59,728 nt of DNA from Streptomyces sp. NTH33 (GCF_003236365.1 NZ_POTZ01000001.1:1-59728); one strand, 5' to 3'. Counted from the first letter of the stretch, positions 37,040 to 46,928 are shown. Numbers and translations are program-made. Notes: generated by a model from the letters alone, not told the origin.

Positions 37040-38152
37040 CTAGTGCCCGTCCGATGTACGTGGTGGGCTGATCGTCCGGCGTTGCGGGCGTCGCTGGGAC
37101 GAGGTGCGCACGATCAGCTCGGTCGGTACGACCTGCTCGACCGGGTGGTCCGACTCGACGCCTTCGATCGCGTCGATGAGGAGCTGGACGACCGCCGTGC
37201 CGATCCGGCGCGGCTTCAGGGACAGCGTGGTGATGGGGGGCTCGGTGCTGGCGTACACGGTGGACTCGCTGCAGCACACCAGCAGCAGGTCCTCGGGGAC
37301 GCGCAGGCCGTAGCGACGGGCGGCGGCGAGCAGATCGGTGCCGTTGGGGTCGAACAGTCCGTAGACGGCGTCGGGCCGGTCGGGGCGGGCCAGCAGCCGG
37401 TCGGCGGCGACGGCGCCCGCGCACGGGTCGTGGGCGGGGTAGGCCTCGTAGACCGGGTCCTGGCCGACGCGCTCGCACCAGTGCAGGTAGGCGGTCGTCG
37501 ACAGGCGGGTGTACGTGTCCGTGGTGGTGCCGGTGAGCAGGCCGATACGGCGGGCGCCGGCCTCGGCGAGGTGGTCGAGGATGCCGAGGACGGCGGCTTC
37601 GTGGTCGTTGTCGACCCAGGCGGTGACCGGGAGCGTGCCGGCCGGGCGGCCGTCGCTGACCACCGGTAAGCCCTGGCGGACCAGTTCGCTGACGACCGGG
37701 TCCTGGTCGGAGGGGTCGATGACGACCGTGCCGTCCAGGGCGACGTTCGACCACACGTCGTGGCGCGAGGTCGCCGGCAGGATCACGAGGGCGTAGCCGC
37801 GGGCGAGCGCGGCCGAGGTGGCGGCGCGGGCCATCTCGGCGAAGTACGCGAACTCGGTGAAGGTGAAAGGTTCATCCCCGTATGTCGTCACGGTCAGGCC
37901 GATGAGGCCCGACTTGCCGGTACGGAGGGTGCGGGCCGCGGCCGAGGGGCGGTATCCCAGCCGGTCGGCGACCTCGCGGACATGGCGTCGGGTGGCGTCG
38001 GGGAGCCGTCCCTTGCCGTTGAGGGCGTCGGAGACGGTCGTGATGGAGACGCCGGCGGCGGCGGCCACGTCTCTGATGCCCGCCCGGCCCGGCCGGCCGC
38101 CTCGGCGTGAGGTTTCCGCGCGGCTCACCTGGTGCTCCCCTGCTGCTGTCAT
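37040..38152 (-). CDS. LacI-family transcriptional regulator
   Basis: This 370-residue regulator has a LacI helix-turn-helix at about 24-80 (IRDVAAAAGVSITTVSDALNGKGRLPDATRRHVREVADRLGY) and a periplasmic-binding-like effector domain (SGLIGLTV..., DGTVVIDPSDQDPVVSELV, ARRIGLLTGTTTDTY, TTLSLKPRRIGTAVVQLLIDAIEG). It is divergent from the aminotransferase gene, but no sugar-uptake genes are nearby, so its target is unclear. ATG 38152 is the most likely start. The 38153-38576 intergenic region should hold its operator. Confidence 0.92.
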   Translation of the reverse strand: MTAAGEHQVSRAETSRRGGRPGRAGIRDVAAAAGVSITTVSDALNGKGRLPDATRRHVREVADRLGYRPSAAARTLRTGKSGLIGLTVTTYGDEPFTFTEFAYFAEMARAATSAALARGYALVILPATSRHDVWSNVALDGTVVIDPSDQDPVVSELVRQGLPVVSDGRPAGTLPVTAWVDNDHEAAVLGILDHLAEAGARRIGLLTGTTTDTYTRLSTTAYLHWCERVGQDPVYEAYPAHDPCAGAVAADRLLARPDRPDAVYGLFDPNGTDLLAAARRYGLRVPEDLLLVCCSESTVYASTEPPITTLSLKPRRIGTAVVQLLIDAIEGVESDHPVEQVVPTELIVRTSSQRRPQRRTISPPRTSDGH

Positions 38153-38576
38153 GGCGAGCCGATAGTAGGGCTCATGCGGTGGGGTAGTGCGGACGCATAT
38201 GCACTCGTTGACAGGCACGTTTCTGCATGGTCATCCAGGCCCAATTTCCTTTGAAACCATGTCAGTTAAGCGACGAGATGCCAGGACCTGACGTGGTGGC
38301 ACGCATGGACCTGCCGAGCCCTCGATGTTTCGAAGAGGTCTCAACTCACCTTCACGAGGGATGCGCGCCACGGCGTGAGCCACCGGCGCGTAGATATATC
38401 CTGACGCGCCCCTCGATTCGTATGCCTTCGTATGGCGATGCCTCCGGTGTCAGTGTGACCCATGAGGTCAGCGCCGGTGCACCGCAGGTGGTGGCGTCCG
38501 ACCCATACGCAGCGGCGCCCAATCCTCATAAGGTGTGCAGTATTGGAAGCCGGTGGTGATCACGAGGAGGACTGCG
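38153..38576. other. Divergent intergenic region between LacI regulator and aminotransferase
   Basis: About 420 bp separate the divergent starts. GAGGAGGA at 38564-38571 is the aminotransferase ribosome-binding site. An AT-richer patch around 38390-38410 (GTAGATATATCC) could hold promoter elements. No strong palindromic operator for the LacI protein was recognised. Confidence 0.45.
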
Positions 38577-39656
38577 GTGAGCGAGACGAGCCCGAAGCTG
38601 CGTGCCGAGCTGGAGGGTATCCCCACCTACAAGCCGGGAAGGCCCGCCGCGGCCGGCGGCCCGGTGGCGTACAAGCTGTCCTCCAACGAGAACCCCTACC
38701 CGCCGCTGCCGGGAGTGATGGAGGCGGTGACGGCGGCAGCCTGCTCCTTCAACCGCTACCCGGACATGGCGTGCACGGCCCTGACCGGGGAACTGGCCGA
38801 GCGCTTCGGCGTGCCGGTCTCCCACGTGGCCACCGGCACCGGCTCCGTCGGTGTCGCCCAGCAGCTGATCCAGTCCACCAGCGGCCCCGGCGACGAGGTC
38901 GTCTACGCCTGGCGGTCCTTCGAGGCGTACCCGATCATCACGCAGATCAGCGGGGCGACCTCCGTGCAGGTGCCGCTGACCTCGGGTGAGGTGCACGACC
39001 TGGACGCGATGGCGGACGCGATCACCGACCGCACCCGTCTGGTCTTCGTCTGCAATCCGAACAACCCGACCGGCACGGTGGTGCGGCGGGCCGAGCTGGA
39101 ACGCTTCCTCGACCGCGTGCCCTCCGATGTGCTGGTGGTGCTGGACGAGGCCTACCGCGAGTTCATCCGCGACCCCGAGGTGCCGGACGGTGTGTCGCTC
39201 TACCGCGACCGGCCGAACGTCTGTGTGCTGCGTACGTTCTCCAAGGCCTACGGCCTCGCCGGGCTGCGGGTCGGCTTCGCGATCGCCCATGAGCCGGTGG
39301 CGGCGGCGCTGCGCAAGACGGCGGTGCCGTTCGGTGTGAGCCAGCTGGCTCAGGAGGCGGCGATCGCCTCGCTGCGGGCCGAGGACGAACTGCTGGGCCG
39401 GGTCGGTTCGCTGGTGTGCGAGCGCACGCGTGTGGTCGACGGGCTGCGCGCGCAGGGCTGGACGGTGCCCGAGACGCAGGCCAACTTCGTGTGGCTGCGG
39501 CTGGGGGCGCGGACGGTCGCCTTCGCCGAGGCGTGCGAGCAGGCGGGCGTGGTGATCCGGCCGTTCCCGGGCGAGGGTGTGCGGGTGACCGTCGGGGAGG
39601 CCGAGGCGAACGACATCTTCCTGAAGGCGGCGGAGGCGTTCCGCAAGGAGGTCTGA
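38577..39656 (+). CDS. Histidinol-phosphate/aromatic aminotransferase
   Basis: This 359-residue fold I PLP aminotransferase of the HisC branch has [19 protein letters not shown], the phosphate-loop region [36 protein letters not shown] and the PLP lysine in [16 protein letters not shown]. In actinomycetes this locus-type copy, separate from the his operon, is often an aromatic amino-acid transaminase (Pat), making phenylalanine from phenylpyruvate, which would complement pheA at the other end of this window. HisC activity cannot be excluded. GTG 38577 follows GAGGAGGA at 5-nt spacing. Confidence 0.87.
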   Translation: MSETSPKLRAELEGIPTYKPGRPAAAGGPVAYKLSSNENPYPPLPGVMEAVTAAACSFNRYPDMACTALTGELAERFGVPVSHVATGTGSVGVAQQLIQSTSGPGDEVVYAWRSFEAYPIITQISGATSVQVPLTSGEVHDLDAMADAITDRTRLVFVCNPNNPTGTVVRRAELERFLDRVPSDVLVVLDEAYREFIRDPEVPDGVSLYRDRPNVCVLRTFSKAYGLAGLRVGFAIAHEPVAAALRKTAVPFGVSQLAQEAAIASLRAEDELLGRVGSLVCERTRVVDGLRAQGWTVPETQANFVWLRLGARTVAFAEACEQAGVVIRPFPGEGVRVTVGEAEANDIFLKAAEAFRKEV

Positions 39657-39802
39657 GCGTCACGGCCGGGGCGGGCATCGGGACGAGTCCCGGGGTGCCC
39701 GCCCTGTTTGCTGCCGGCCGGCACGTCGCGCTCAAGGGGTTGACGCAGGAGGGGACCCCTCTTACGGGCTTCGAAGACATGTGCGTCATAATTGCTTGTG
39801 AA

Positions 39803-39818
39803 TGTGAACGCGTTCACA
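39803..39818. promoter_or_regulatory. Rex operator (ROP) of the cyd operon
   Basis: TGTGAACGCGTTCACA is a perfect 16-bp palindrome matching the Rex operator defined for the S. coelicolor cyd operon. Nested outer half-sites CTTGTGAA (39795-39802) and TTCACAAG (39813-39820) form a second palindrome spaced by 10 bp. The NADH/NAD-responsive repressor Rex should block transcription when oxygen is ample. The centre is about 93 bp before the cydA start. Confidence 0.93.
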
Positions 39819-39903
39819 AGCGAGTCCGATTGTTGCCCTGTTGCGCAGGACACACCGGGGCAAACGGCCGCCGCCGCAGCGGTGACGTAAGGAGAGTGAC
39901 GAC

Positions 39904-41412
39904 GTGGACCTGGCTTTGGCGCCGGAGACACTGGCGCGCTGGCAGTTCGGCATCACGACCGTCTACCACTTCCTGTTCGTCCCCCTGACGATCTCGCTGG
40001 CCGCCCTGACGGCCGGACTGCAGACCGCCTGGGTGCGCACGAGCAAGGAGAAGTACCTCAGGGCCACCAAGTTCTGGGGCAAGCTTTTCCTGATCAATAT
40101 CGCCATGGGTGTGGTCACCGGCATCGTCCAGGAGTTCCAGTTCGGCATGAACTGGTCCGACTACTCCCGCTTCGTCGGTGACGTCTTCGGTGCCCCGCTC
40201 GCCTTCGAGGCGCTGATCGCGTTCTTCTTCGAGTCCACGTTCATCGGACTGTGGATCTTCGGCTGGGACAAGCTGTCCAAGAAGATCCACCTGGCCTGCA
40301 TGTGGATGGTGGCGCTCGGCACGATCCTGTCGGCGTACTTCATCCTCGCGGCCAACTCCTGGATGCAGCACCCCATCGGCTACCGGATCAACGAGGCCAA
40401 GGGGCGCGCGGAACTCACCGACTTCTGGGCGGTGCTCACCCAGGACACGGCGCTGGCCCAGGTCTTCCACACGCTGACCGCGGCCTTCCTGACCGGTGGC
40501 GCCTTCATGGTCGGCATCGCCGCCTACCACCTCGCCCGCAGGAAGCACGTGCGCGAGATGAAGACCTCGCTGCGGCTCGGCCTGATCACGGTCGTCATCG
40601 CCGGCCTGCTCACCGCGGTCAGCGGCGACGTCCTCGGCAAGGTCATGTTCAGGCAGCAGCCGATGAAGATGGCGGCCGCCGAGGCACTGTGGGACGGCGA
40701 GAAGTCGGCACCGTTCTCGGTCTTCGCCTACGGCGATGTCGACAAGGGGCACAACAAGGTCGCCATCGAGATTCCGGGCCTGCTGTCCTTCCTGGCCAAC
40801 GACGACTTCGGTTCGCACGTCCCCGGCATCAACGACGTCAACAAGGCGGAGCAGGAGAAGTACGGGCCCGGCGACTACCGGCCCAACATCCCCGTCACCT
40901 ACTGGGGCTTCCGCTGGATGATCGGGTTCGGCATGGCCTCCTTCGCCATCGGTCTTGCGGGACTGTGGCTGACCCGCAAGAAGTTCCTGCTGCCGAAGCA
41001 TCTGCGGGTCGGTGACGACGAGGTGCCGCATCTGGTGCTCTTCCGGAACAAGGCACTCGGCCCGCAGCTGACGACGTGGTACTGGCGCGTCGCGATCTGG
41101 ACGCTGGCCTTCCCGCTGATCGCCAGCTCCTGGGGCTGGATCTTCACCGAGATGGGCCGCCAGCCGTGGGCCGTCTACGGCGTGCTGCAGACCCGGCACG
41201 CGGTCTCCCCCGGCGTCTCCCAGGGCGAGGTCCTCACGTCGATGACCGTCTTCACGCTGCTCTACGCCATCCTCGCCGTGATCGAGGTCAAGCTGCTCGT
41301 GAAGTACGTCAAGGCCGGCCCGCCCGAGCTCACGGAGGCCGATCTCAACCCGCCCACGAAGATCGGCGGCGACGAGCGTGACGCCGACAAGCCGATGGCC
41401 TTCTCGTACTAG
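39904..41412 (+). CDS. cydA: Cytochrome bd oxidase subunit I
   Basis: This 502-residue quinol oxidase subunit binds haems b558, b595 and d in the cytoplasmic membrane. The low-spin haem histidine lies in ARWQFGITTVYHFLFVPLTI (H22). A second haem His is in VFHTLTAAFLTGGAFMVGIAAYH, and the methionine ligand region is GFRWMIGFGMASFAIG. The GRQPW motif (EMGRQPWAVYGVL) is present and the quinol loop is of the short type. The oxidase has high oxygen affinity and conserves less energy than the aa3 branch. GTG 39904 follows AAGGAGAG. It is the first gene of cydA-cydB-cydCD. Confidence 0.97.
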   Translation: MDLALAPETLARWQFGITTVYHFLFVPLTISLAALTAGLQTAWVRTSKEKYLRATKFWGKLFLINIAMGVVTGIVQEFQFGMNWSDYSRFVGDVFGAPLAFEALIAFFFESTFIGLWIFGWDKLSKKIHLACMWMVALGTILSAYFILAANSWMQHPIGYRINEAKGRAELTDFWAVLTQDTALAQVFHTLTAAFLTGGAFMVGIAAYHLARRKHVREMKTSLRLGLITVVIAGLLTAVSGDVLGKVMFRQQPMKMAAAEALWDGEKSAPFSVFAYGDVDKGHNKVAIEIPGLLSFLANDDFGSHVPGINDVNKAEQEKYGPGDYRPNIPVTYWGFRWMIGFGMASFAIGLAGLWLTRKKFLLPKHLRVGDDEVPHLVLFRNKALGPQLTTWYWRVAIWTLAFPLIASSWGWIFTEMGRQPWAVYGVLQTRHAVSPGVSQGEVLTSMTVFTLLYAILAVIEVKLLVKYVKAGPPELTEADLNPPTKIGGDERDADKPMAFSY

Positions 41413-41432
41413 GCCGAGGGAGCTGCACAGTC

Positions 41433-42437
41433 ATGGAACTGCACGACGTCTGGTTCGTTCTCATCGCCGTCCTGTGGATCGGATACTTCTTCCTGGAGGG
41501 TTTCGACTTCGGGGTCGGCATCCTCACCAGGCTGCTCGCCCGGAACCGGGCCGAGAAGCGGGTGCTGATCAACACCATCGGCCCCGTGTGGGACGGCAAC
41601 GAGGTCTGGCTGCTCACCGCGGGCGGCGCGACCTTCGCCGCCTTCCCCGAGTGGTACGCCACCCTCTTCTCCGGCTTCTACCTGCCCCTGCTCGTCATCC
41701 TGGTCAGCCTGATCGTGCGCGGAGTCGCCTTCGAGTACCGGGCCAAGCGGCCCGAGGAGAACTGGCAGCGCAACTGGGAGACCGCGATCTTCTGGAGTTC
41801 GCTGATCCCCGCGTTCCTGTGGGGCGTGGCCTTCGGCAACATCGTGCGGGGCGTGAAGATCGACCAGAACCTCGAGTACGTCGGCGGCGTCAGCGACCTC
41901 CTCAACCCGTACGCGCTCCTCGGTGGACTGGTCACCCTGACGCTGTTCACCTTCCACGGCGCGCTGTTCACCGCTCTGAAGACCGTCGGTGACATCCGCG
42001 AGCGGGCACGGAAGCTGGCCCTGCGCGTGGGCCTGGTGACGGCCCTGGCCGCCCTGGTCTTCCTGCTGTGGACACAGGCGCACACGGGCAACGGCGAGAG
42101 CCTGGTGGCGCTGGTCGTGGCGGTGGTCACCCTGGTGGCCGCGCTCGCGGCCAACCAGGCGGGCCGCGAGGGCTGGGCCTTCGCGCTGTCGGGCGTCACC
42201 ATCGTGGCCGCCGTGGCGATGCTGTTCCTGTCGCTCTTCCCGAACGTCATGCCGTCCACGCTCGACACGGACTGGAGCCTGACGGTCACCAACGCCTCGT
42301 CCAGCCCGTACACCCTGAAGATCATGACCTGGTGCGCCGCGATCGCCACGCCGATCGTCCTGCTCTACCAGGGGTGGACCTACTGGGTGTTCCGCAAGCG
42401 GATCGGCACACAGCACATCGCCGAACCCGCGCACTGA
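41433..42437 (+). CDS. cydB: Cytochrome bd oxidase subunit II
   Basis: This 334-residue integral membrane protein opens with MELHDVWFVLIAVLWIGYFFLEGFDFGVGIL and continues with NTIGPVWDGNEVWLLTAGGATFAAFP, both hallmark CydB segments, and nine helices follow. It pairs with CydA. Spacing of 20 bp from cydA indicates one transcript. Confidence 0.97.
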   Translation: MELHDVWFVLIAVLWIGYFFLEGFDFGVGILTRLLARNRAEKRVLINTIGPVWDGNEVWLLTAGGATFAAFPEWYATLFSGFYLPLLVILVSLIVRGVAFEYRAKRPEENWQRNWETAIFWSSLIPAFLWGVAFGNIVRGVKIDQNLEYVGGVSDLLNPYALLGGLVTLTLFTFHGALFTALKTVGDIRERARKLALRVGLVTALAALVFLLWTQAHTGNGESLVALVVAVVTLVAALAANQAGREGWAFALSGVTIVAAVAMLFLSLFPNVMPSTLDTDWSLTVTNASSSPYTLKIMTWCAAIATPIVLLYQGWTYWVFRKRIGTQHIAEPAH

Positions 42438-42452
42438 GTCCGGTGAGGGTGT

Positions 42453-42466
42453 GTTTCACGTGAAAC
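42453..42466. promoter_or_regulatory. parS: parS site (perfect 14-mer) in a 28-bp palindrome
   Basis: An exact GTTTCACGTGAAAC is centred in a perfect 28-bp palindrome at 42446-42473 (AGGGTGT... to ...ACACCCT) in the 59-bp cydB-cydCD gap. Transcribed, it could fold as an intra-operon hairpin. Confidence 0.92.
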
Positions 42467-42489
42467 ACACCCTAGGGACCGAAGGGCAT

Positions 42490-42503
42490 GCTTCACGTGA
42501 AAC
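42490..42503. promoter_or_regulatory. parS: parS variant overlapping the cydCD start
   Basis: GCTTCACGTGAAAC differs from the consensus at one position and lies 37 bp (centre to centre) from the preceding perfect parS. Its central GTG is the likely cydCD start codon. Confidence 0.7.
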
Positions 42504-45500
42504 CGATCGATCCGCGACTTCTCCGTTACGCCCGTGCCACCCGGCTCTTCCTGGTGGCCGTCGTCGGGCTGGGCGCCGTCGGCGCGGGACTGGTGATCGC
42601 ACAGGCGATGCTCATCGCCGAGGTGGTGGTGGGCGCTTTCCAGCACCGGACGGCGGTCGCCGGACTGCGCACGCCCCTGCTGCTGTTGGTGGCCGTGGCC
42701 TGCGGCCGTGCGCTGGTCTCCTGGCTGACCGAGCTCGCCGCGCACCGGGCGAGCGCGGCGGTGAAGTCGGAGCTGCGCGGGCGGCTGCTGGAGCGTGCGA
42801 CGGCACTCGGCCCCGGCTGGCTGGGCGAACAGCGGACCGGCTCGCTGGTCGCCCTGGCCACACGTGGGGTCGACGCCCTGGACGACTACTTCTCGCGCTA
42901 TCTGCCGCAGCTGGGGCTGGCGGTGGTCGTCCCGGTGGCGGTGCTCGCGCGGATCGTCACCGAGGACTGGGTCTCCGCGGCCATCGTCGTGGGCACCCTT
43001 CCGCTGATCCCCGTCTTCATGATGCTGATCGGCTGGGCCACGCAGTCCCGCATGGACCGTCAGTGGCGGCTGCTGTCCCGGCTGTCCGGGCACTTCCTGG
43101 ACGTCGTGGCGGGACTGCCGACCCTGAAGGTGTTCGGCCGGGCCAAGGCACAGGCGGAGTCGATCCAGCGCATCACCGGCGAGTACCGGCGGGCGACCAT
43201 GCGCACCCTGCGGATCGCCTTTCTGTCCTCGTTCGCCCTGGAACTGCTGGCCACGCTGTCGGTGGCCCTGGTCGCGGTCACGATCGGCATGCGGCTCGTC
43301 AGCGGCGACATGGACCTGTACATCGGGCTGGTCATCCTCGTGCTCGCGCCCGAGGCGTATCTCCCGCTGCGGCAGGTCGGTGCGCAGTACCACGCGGCGG
43401 CGGAGGGGCTGGCGGCGGCCGAGGAGATCTTCGCCGTGCTGGAGACCCCCGTGCCGAAGTCCGGCACGGCGGTCGTCCCGACGGGCGACCTGTCCTTCGA
43501 GAACGTGAGCGTCCGCTACCCCGGGCGGTCCGGGGATGCCGTGAAGGACGTGTCCTTCGCCGTGCGGCCGGGGGAGACGGTCGCGCTCGTCGGGCCCAGC
43601 GGTGCGGGCAAGTCGACACTGCTGAACGTCCTGCTGGGGTTCGTGCGGCCCACCGAGGGCCGGGTGCGGATCGCGGGGGTCGATCTCGCCGACGTCGACC
43701 TGGAGCAGTGGCGGTCGCGGATCGCCTGGGTGCCGCAGCGGCCGCACCTGTACGCCGGGACGATCGCCGAGAACGTACGGCTGGCACGGCCCGACGCGGA
43801 CGACGCCGCCGTACGCGGGGCGCTGGCCGACGCCGGTGCGCTGGAGTTCGTGGACGCGCTGCCCGAGGGGATGGACACCGGGCTCGGCGAGGACGGGGCC
43901 GGACTGTCCGCGGGACAGCGCCAGCGGCTCGCGCTCGCCCGGGCCTTCCTCGCCGACCGGCCCGTCCTGCTGCTCGACGAGCCGACGGCCGCGCTGGACG
44001 GAGCCACCGAGGCGGAGGTCGTGGCAGCGGTACGACGTCTGTCCGCCGGGCGGACCGTGCTGCTGGTGGTGCACCGGCCGGCCCTGCTGGAGGTGGCGGA
44101 CCGGGTGGTGCGCCTCGACGAGGCCGGGTCCCCCGCGTCCGCACGGTCCGCGGTCCCGAGCGCCGCGGCACGGCCGGGGGAAAAGCCGCAGCCGGAACGC
44201 ACCGCCACCCCGACCGGCCCCGGGGCCGAGGCCACGACGGCCGCGGGTGGCGTTCTCGGCCGGGTCCGGGCGATGTCCGGGCCCCGGCGCGGCCGTCTCG
44301 CCCTCGCCCTGCTGCTCGGCAGCCTCGCGCTCGGCAGCGCGGTCGGGCTGATGGCCACGTCCGGATGGCTCATCTCGCGGGCGTCCCAGCAACCGCCCGT
44401 GCTCTACCTGATGGTGGCCGTCACGGCGACCAGGGCCTTCGGCATCGGGCGGGCGGTCTTCCGCTACGCGGAACGGCTGGTGTCGCACGACGCCGTACTG
44501 CGGATGCTGGCCGATACGCGGGTGGCCGTCTACCGGCGGCTGGAACGGCTGGCGCCCGCCGGGCTGCGCCGGATGCGCCGCGGCGACCTGCTCACGCGGC
44601 TCGTCGCGGACGTGGACGCCCTGCAGGACTACTGGCTGCGCTGGCTGCTGCCCGCCGGTGCGGCACTGACCGTGTCCGCCGTCTCCGTCGCCTTCACCAC
44701 CTGGCTGCTGCCCGAGGCCGGTGCGGTGCTCGCCGCCGGCCTGCTCACGGCCGGGGCGGGCGTCCCCCTCGTCACCGGGGTCGTGTCACGGCGCGCCGAG
44801 CACCGGCTCGCCCCCGCACGCGGCGCCCTCGCCACCCGGGCTGCCGACCTGCTCACCGGCACCGCCGAACTGACGGTCGCCGGTGCCCTGCCCGCCCGCG
44901 CCGAAGCAGCCAGGCGGGCCGACGGCGCGCTGACCCGGATCGCCTCGCGCGCCGCCACCGCCACCGCGCTCGGTGACGGACTCACCGCCCTGATCTCCGG
45001 GCTGACCGTCGCGGCGGCGGCCCTCGTCGCAGCCCAGGCGGTCGCCGACGGGCTGCTGGCCGGTGTGACCACGGCCGTCGTCGTCCTCACCCCGCTGGCC
45101 GCCTTCGAAGCGGTCCTCGGCATGCCGCTCGCCGTGCAGTACCGGCAACGGGTGCGGCGCAGCGCGGAGCGGGTGTACGAGGTCCTGGACGCCCCCGAAC
45201 CCGTCCGCGAGCCGGAGCGGCCCCGGCAGGCGCCCGCCTCACCGTTCCCGCTCGCCGTCGGCAACCTGACGGCCCGGCACGCGGGCCAGGACCGGCCGGC
45301 ACTCGCCGGCGTCGGCCTGACGCTCCAGGAGGGCCGCAGGGTCGCCGTGGTCGGGCCGTCCGGGTCCGGCAAGACCACGCTCGCCCAGGTACTGCTGCGC
45401 TTCCTCGACGCGGAAGCGGGCACCTACACCCTCGGCGGCGTCGACGCCCACGCCCTGGCCGGCGACGACGTACGACGGCTGGTCGGACTGTGCGCCCAGG

Positions 45501-45994
45501 ACGCGCACCTGTTCGACAGCTCGGTGCGGGAGAACCTGCTGCTCGCCAAGAAGGACGCGACCGAGGCCGAGCTGCGGGACGCCCTCGCACGGGCCCGGCT
45601 GCTGGACTGGGCCGACACCCTGCCCGACGGGCTCGACACGCTCGTCGGCGAGCACGGGGCCCGGCTGTCGGGCGGGCAGCGGCAGCGGCTGGCCCTGGCC
45701 CGTGCGCTGCTCGCCGACTTCCCGGTGCTCGTGCTCGACGAGCCCGCCGAACACCTCGACCTGGCCACCGCCGACGCGCTCACCGCCGACCTGCTGGCCG
45801 CCACCGAGGGCCGTACGACGCTGCTCATCACGCACCGCCTGGCCGGGCTGGAGGCCGTGGACGAGGTGATCGTCCTGGACCAGGGACGCGTGGTCCAGCG
45901 GGGGGCGTACACGGAGCTGGCCGCACTGCCGGGACCGCTGCGGCGGATGGCCGAGCGGGAGGCGGAGACCCAGCTGCTGGTGGGGGCGGGGTAG
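42497..45994 (+). CDS. cydCD: Fused CydD-CydC ABC exporter for cytochrome bd assembly
   Basis: This protein of about 1165 residues joins the two half-transporters CydD and CydC, which in most bacteria are separate and export thiols such as glutathione or cysteine needed for bd oxidase maturation. Each half has six helices plus an ATPase. The first ATPase has Walker A GPSGAGKST (about residue 366), signature LSAGQRQRLALARA and Walker B VLLLDEPTAALD. The second has GPSGSGKTT (about 954), LSGGQRQRLALARA and VLVLDEPAEHLD. The fused form is known from streptomycetes. I prefer GTG 42497 (VKPIDPRLL) because AAGGG sits 10 nt upstream; ATG 42488 (MLHVKPID) has that purine block only 1 nt away. Confidence 0.93.
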   Translation: MKPIDPRLLRYARATRLFLVAVVGLGAVGAGLVIAQAMLIAEVVVGAFQHRTAVAGLRTPLLLLVAVACGRALVSWLTELAAHRASAAVKSELRGRLLERATALGPGWLGEQRTGSLVALATRGVDALDDYFSRYLPQLGLAVVVPVAVLARIVTEDWVSAAIVVGTLPLIPVFMMLIGWATQSRMDRQWRLLSRLSGHFLDVVAGLPTLKVFGRAKAQAESIQRITGEYRRATMRTLRIAFLSSFALELLATLSVALVAVTIGMRLVSGDMDLYIGLVILVLAPEAYLPLRQVGAQYHAAAEGLAAAEEIFAVLETPVPKSGTAVVPTGDLSFENVSVRYPGRSGDAVKDVSFAVRPGETVALVGPSGAGKSTLLNVLLGFVRPTEGRVRIAGVDLADVDLEQWRSRIAWVPQRPHLYAGTIAENVRLARPDADDAAVRGALADAGALEFVDALPEGMDTGLGEDGAGLSAGQRQRLALARAFLADRPVLLLDEPTAALDGATEAEVVAAVRRLSAGRTVLLVVHRPALLEVADRVVRLDEAGSPASARSAVPSAAARPGEKPQPERTATPTGPGAEATTAAGGVLGRVRAMSGPRRGRLALALLLGSLALGSAVGLMATSGWLISRASQQPPVLYLMVAVTATRAFGIGRAVFRYAERLVSHDAVLRMLADTRVAVYRRLERLAPAGLRRMRRGDLLTRLVADVDALQDYWLRWLLPAGAALTVSAVSVAFTTWLLPEAGAVLAAGLLTAGAGVPLVTGVVSRRAEHRLAPARGALATRAADLLTGTAELTVAGALPARAEAARRADGALTRIASRAATATALGDGLTALISGLTVAAAALVAAQAVADGLLAGVTTAVVVLTPLAAFEAVLGMPLAVQYRQRVRRSAERVYEVLDAPEPVREPERPRQAPASPFPLAVGNLTARHAGQDRPALAGVGLTLQEGRRVAVVGPSGSGKTTLAQVLLRFLDAEAGTYTLGGVDAHALAGDDVRRLVGLCAQDAHLFDSSVRENLLLAKKDATEAELRDALARARLLDWADTLPDGLDTLVGEHGARLSGGQRQRLALARALLADFPVLVLDEPAEHLDLATADALTADLLAATEGRTTLLITHRLAGLEAVDEVIVLDQGRVVQRGAYTELAALPGPLRRMAEREAETQLLVGAG

Positions 45995-46040
45995 CGGCTT
46001 CACCCGCGCGCCAGGTCCCGCCGGGTGGGCAGCGCGCCGG

Positions 46041-46928
46041 TTACAGCCGCTCCCCCAGCATCCGTTCGATCACCGCGGCGACCCCGTCCTCGTTGTTGGC
46101 GAACGTCACCCCCGAGGCCGCGGCGATCGCGTCGGGGTGGGCGTTGCCCATGGCGTAGGACCGGCCGGCCCAGGTGAGCATCTCGATGTCGTTCGGCATG
46201 TCGCCGAAGGCGACGACCTCCTCGTGCGAGACGCCGCGCTCGGCACAGCACAGCGCCAGAGTGCTCGCCTTGGAGACGTCCGGGCCGCTGATCTCCAGCA
46301 GGGCGCTGGGGCTGGACCGGGTGATCGTGGCGCGCTCGCCGACGGCGAGCCGGGCGACGGTGAGGAACGCGTCCGGGTCGAGCGTGGGGTGGTAGGCGAG
46401 GATCTTCAGGATCGGCTGCTCGGCTCCGGCCCCGTCCGGCGCCAGCAGTTCCTCGGCGGGCGCGCGGGTGTCGGGTATCTCCATGTGCAGCTTCGGATAG
46501 GCCGGCTCCTGATAGAAGCCGTACGTCTGCTCGACCGCGTACACCGTGCCCGGCACCGCCGCGCGCACCAGCCGTACCGCGTCCAGCGCGATCTCCCGTG
46601 CCAGCTCGCGCACCTTCACGAAGCGGTGGGCGCCGGGTCCGCCGTGCAGGTCGACCACGGCCGCGCCGTTGCCGCAGATCGCCAGGCCATGCCCGTGGAC
46701 GTGGTCGCTGACCACGTCCATCCAGCGGGCCGGGCGGCCGGTGACGAAGAAGACATCGATACCCGCCTCCTCCGCGGCCGCCAGGGCGGCGATCGTGCGG
46801 GGGGAGACCGACTTGTCGTCGCGCAGCAGAGTTCCGTCGAGATCGGTGGCGATCAGCCGCGGCGGCAGGGCGGCGGCCAGGGTCTCGGGCTGTCGAGTCG
46901 CTGAGGTCACCGGGGCATTGTCCCGCAT
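46041..46928 (-). CDS. HAD-superfamily (Cof-type) phosphatase
   Basis: This protein of about 295 residues has the HAD subfamily IIB architecture. The nucleophile Asp is in [14 protein letters not shown] (D29, D31), motif II is in FFVTGRPARWM, the cap follows, and motif III/IV reads [23 protein letters not shown]. These cytoplasmic phosphatases act on sugar phosphates or cofactors such as FMN or PLP. The start is ambiguous: ATG 46928 or GTG 46910. A related paralogue lies at 54845-55657. It converges on cydCD. Confidence 0.9.
   Translation of the reverse strand: MRDNAPVTSATRQPETLAAALPPRLIATDLDGTLLRDDKSVSPRTIAALAAAEEAGIDVFFVTGRPARWMDVVSDHVHGHGLAICGNGAAVVDLHGGPGAHRFVKVRELAREIALDAVRLVRAAVPGTVYAVEQTYGFYQEPAYPKLHMEIPDTRAPAEELLAPDGAGAEQPILKILAYHPTLDPDAFLTVARLAVGERATITRSSPSALLEISGPDVSKASTLALCCAERGVSHEEVVAFGDMPNDIEMLTWAGRSYAMGNAHPDAIAAASGVTFANNEDGVAAVIERMLGERL

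Noticed and set aside
42380-44488. Long minus-strand open frame opposite cydCD
   Set aside because: CydCD on the plus strand has full ABC exporter motifs; the opposite frame is the usual GC-rich shadow.
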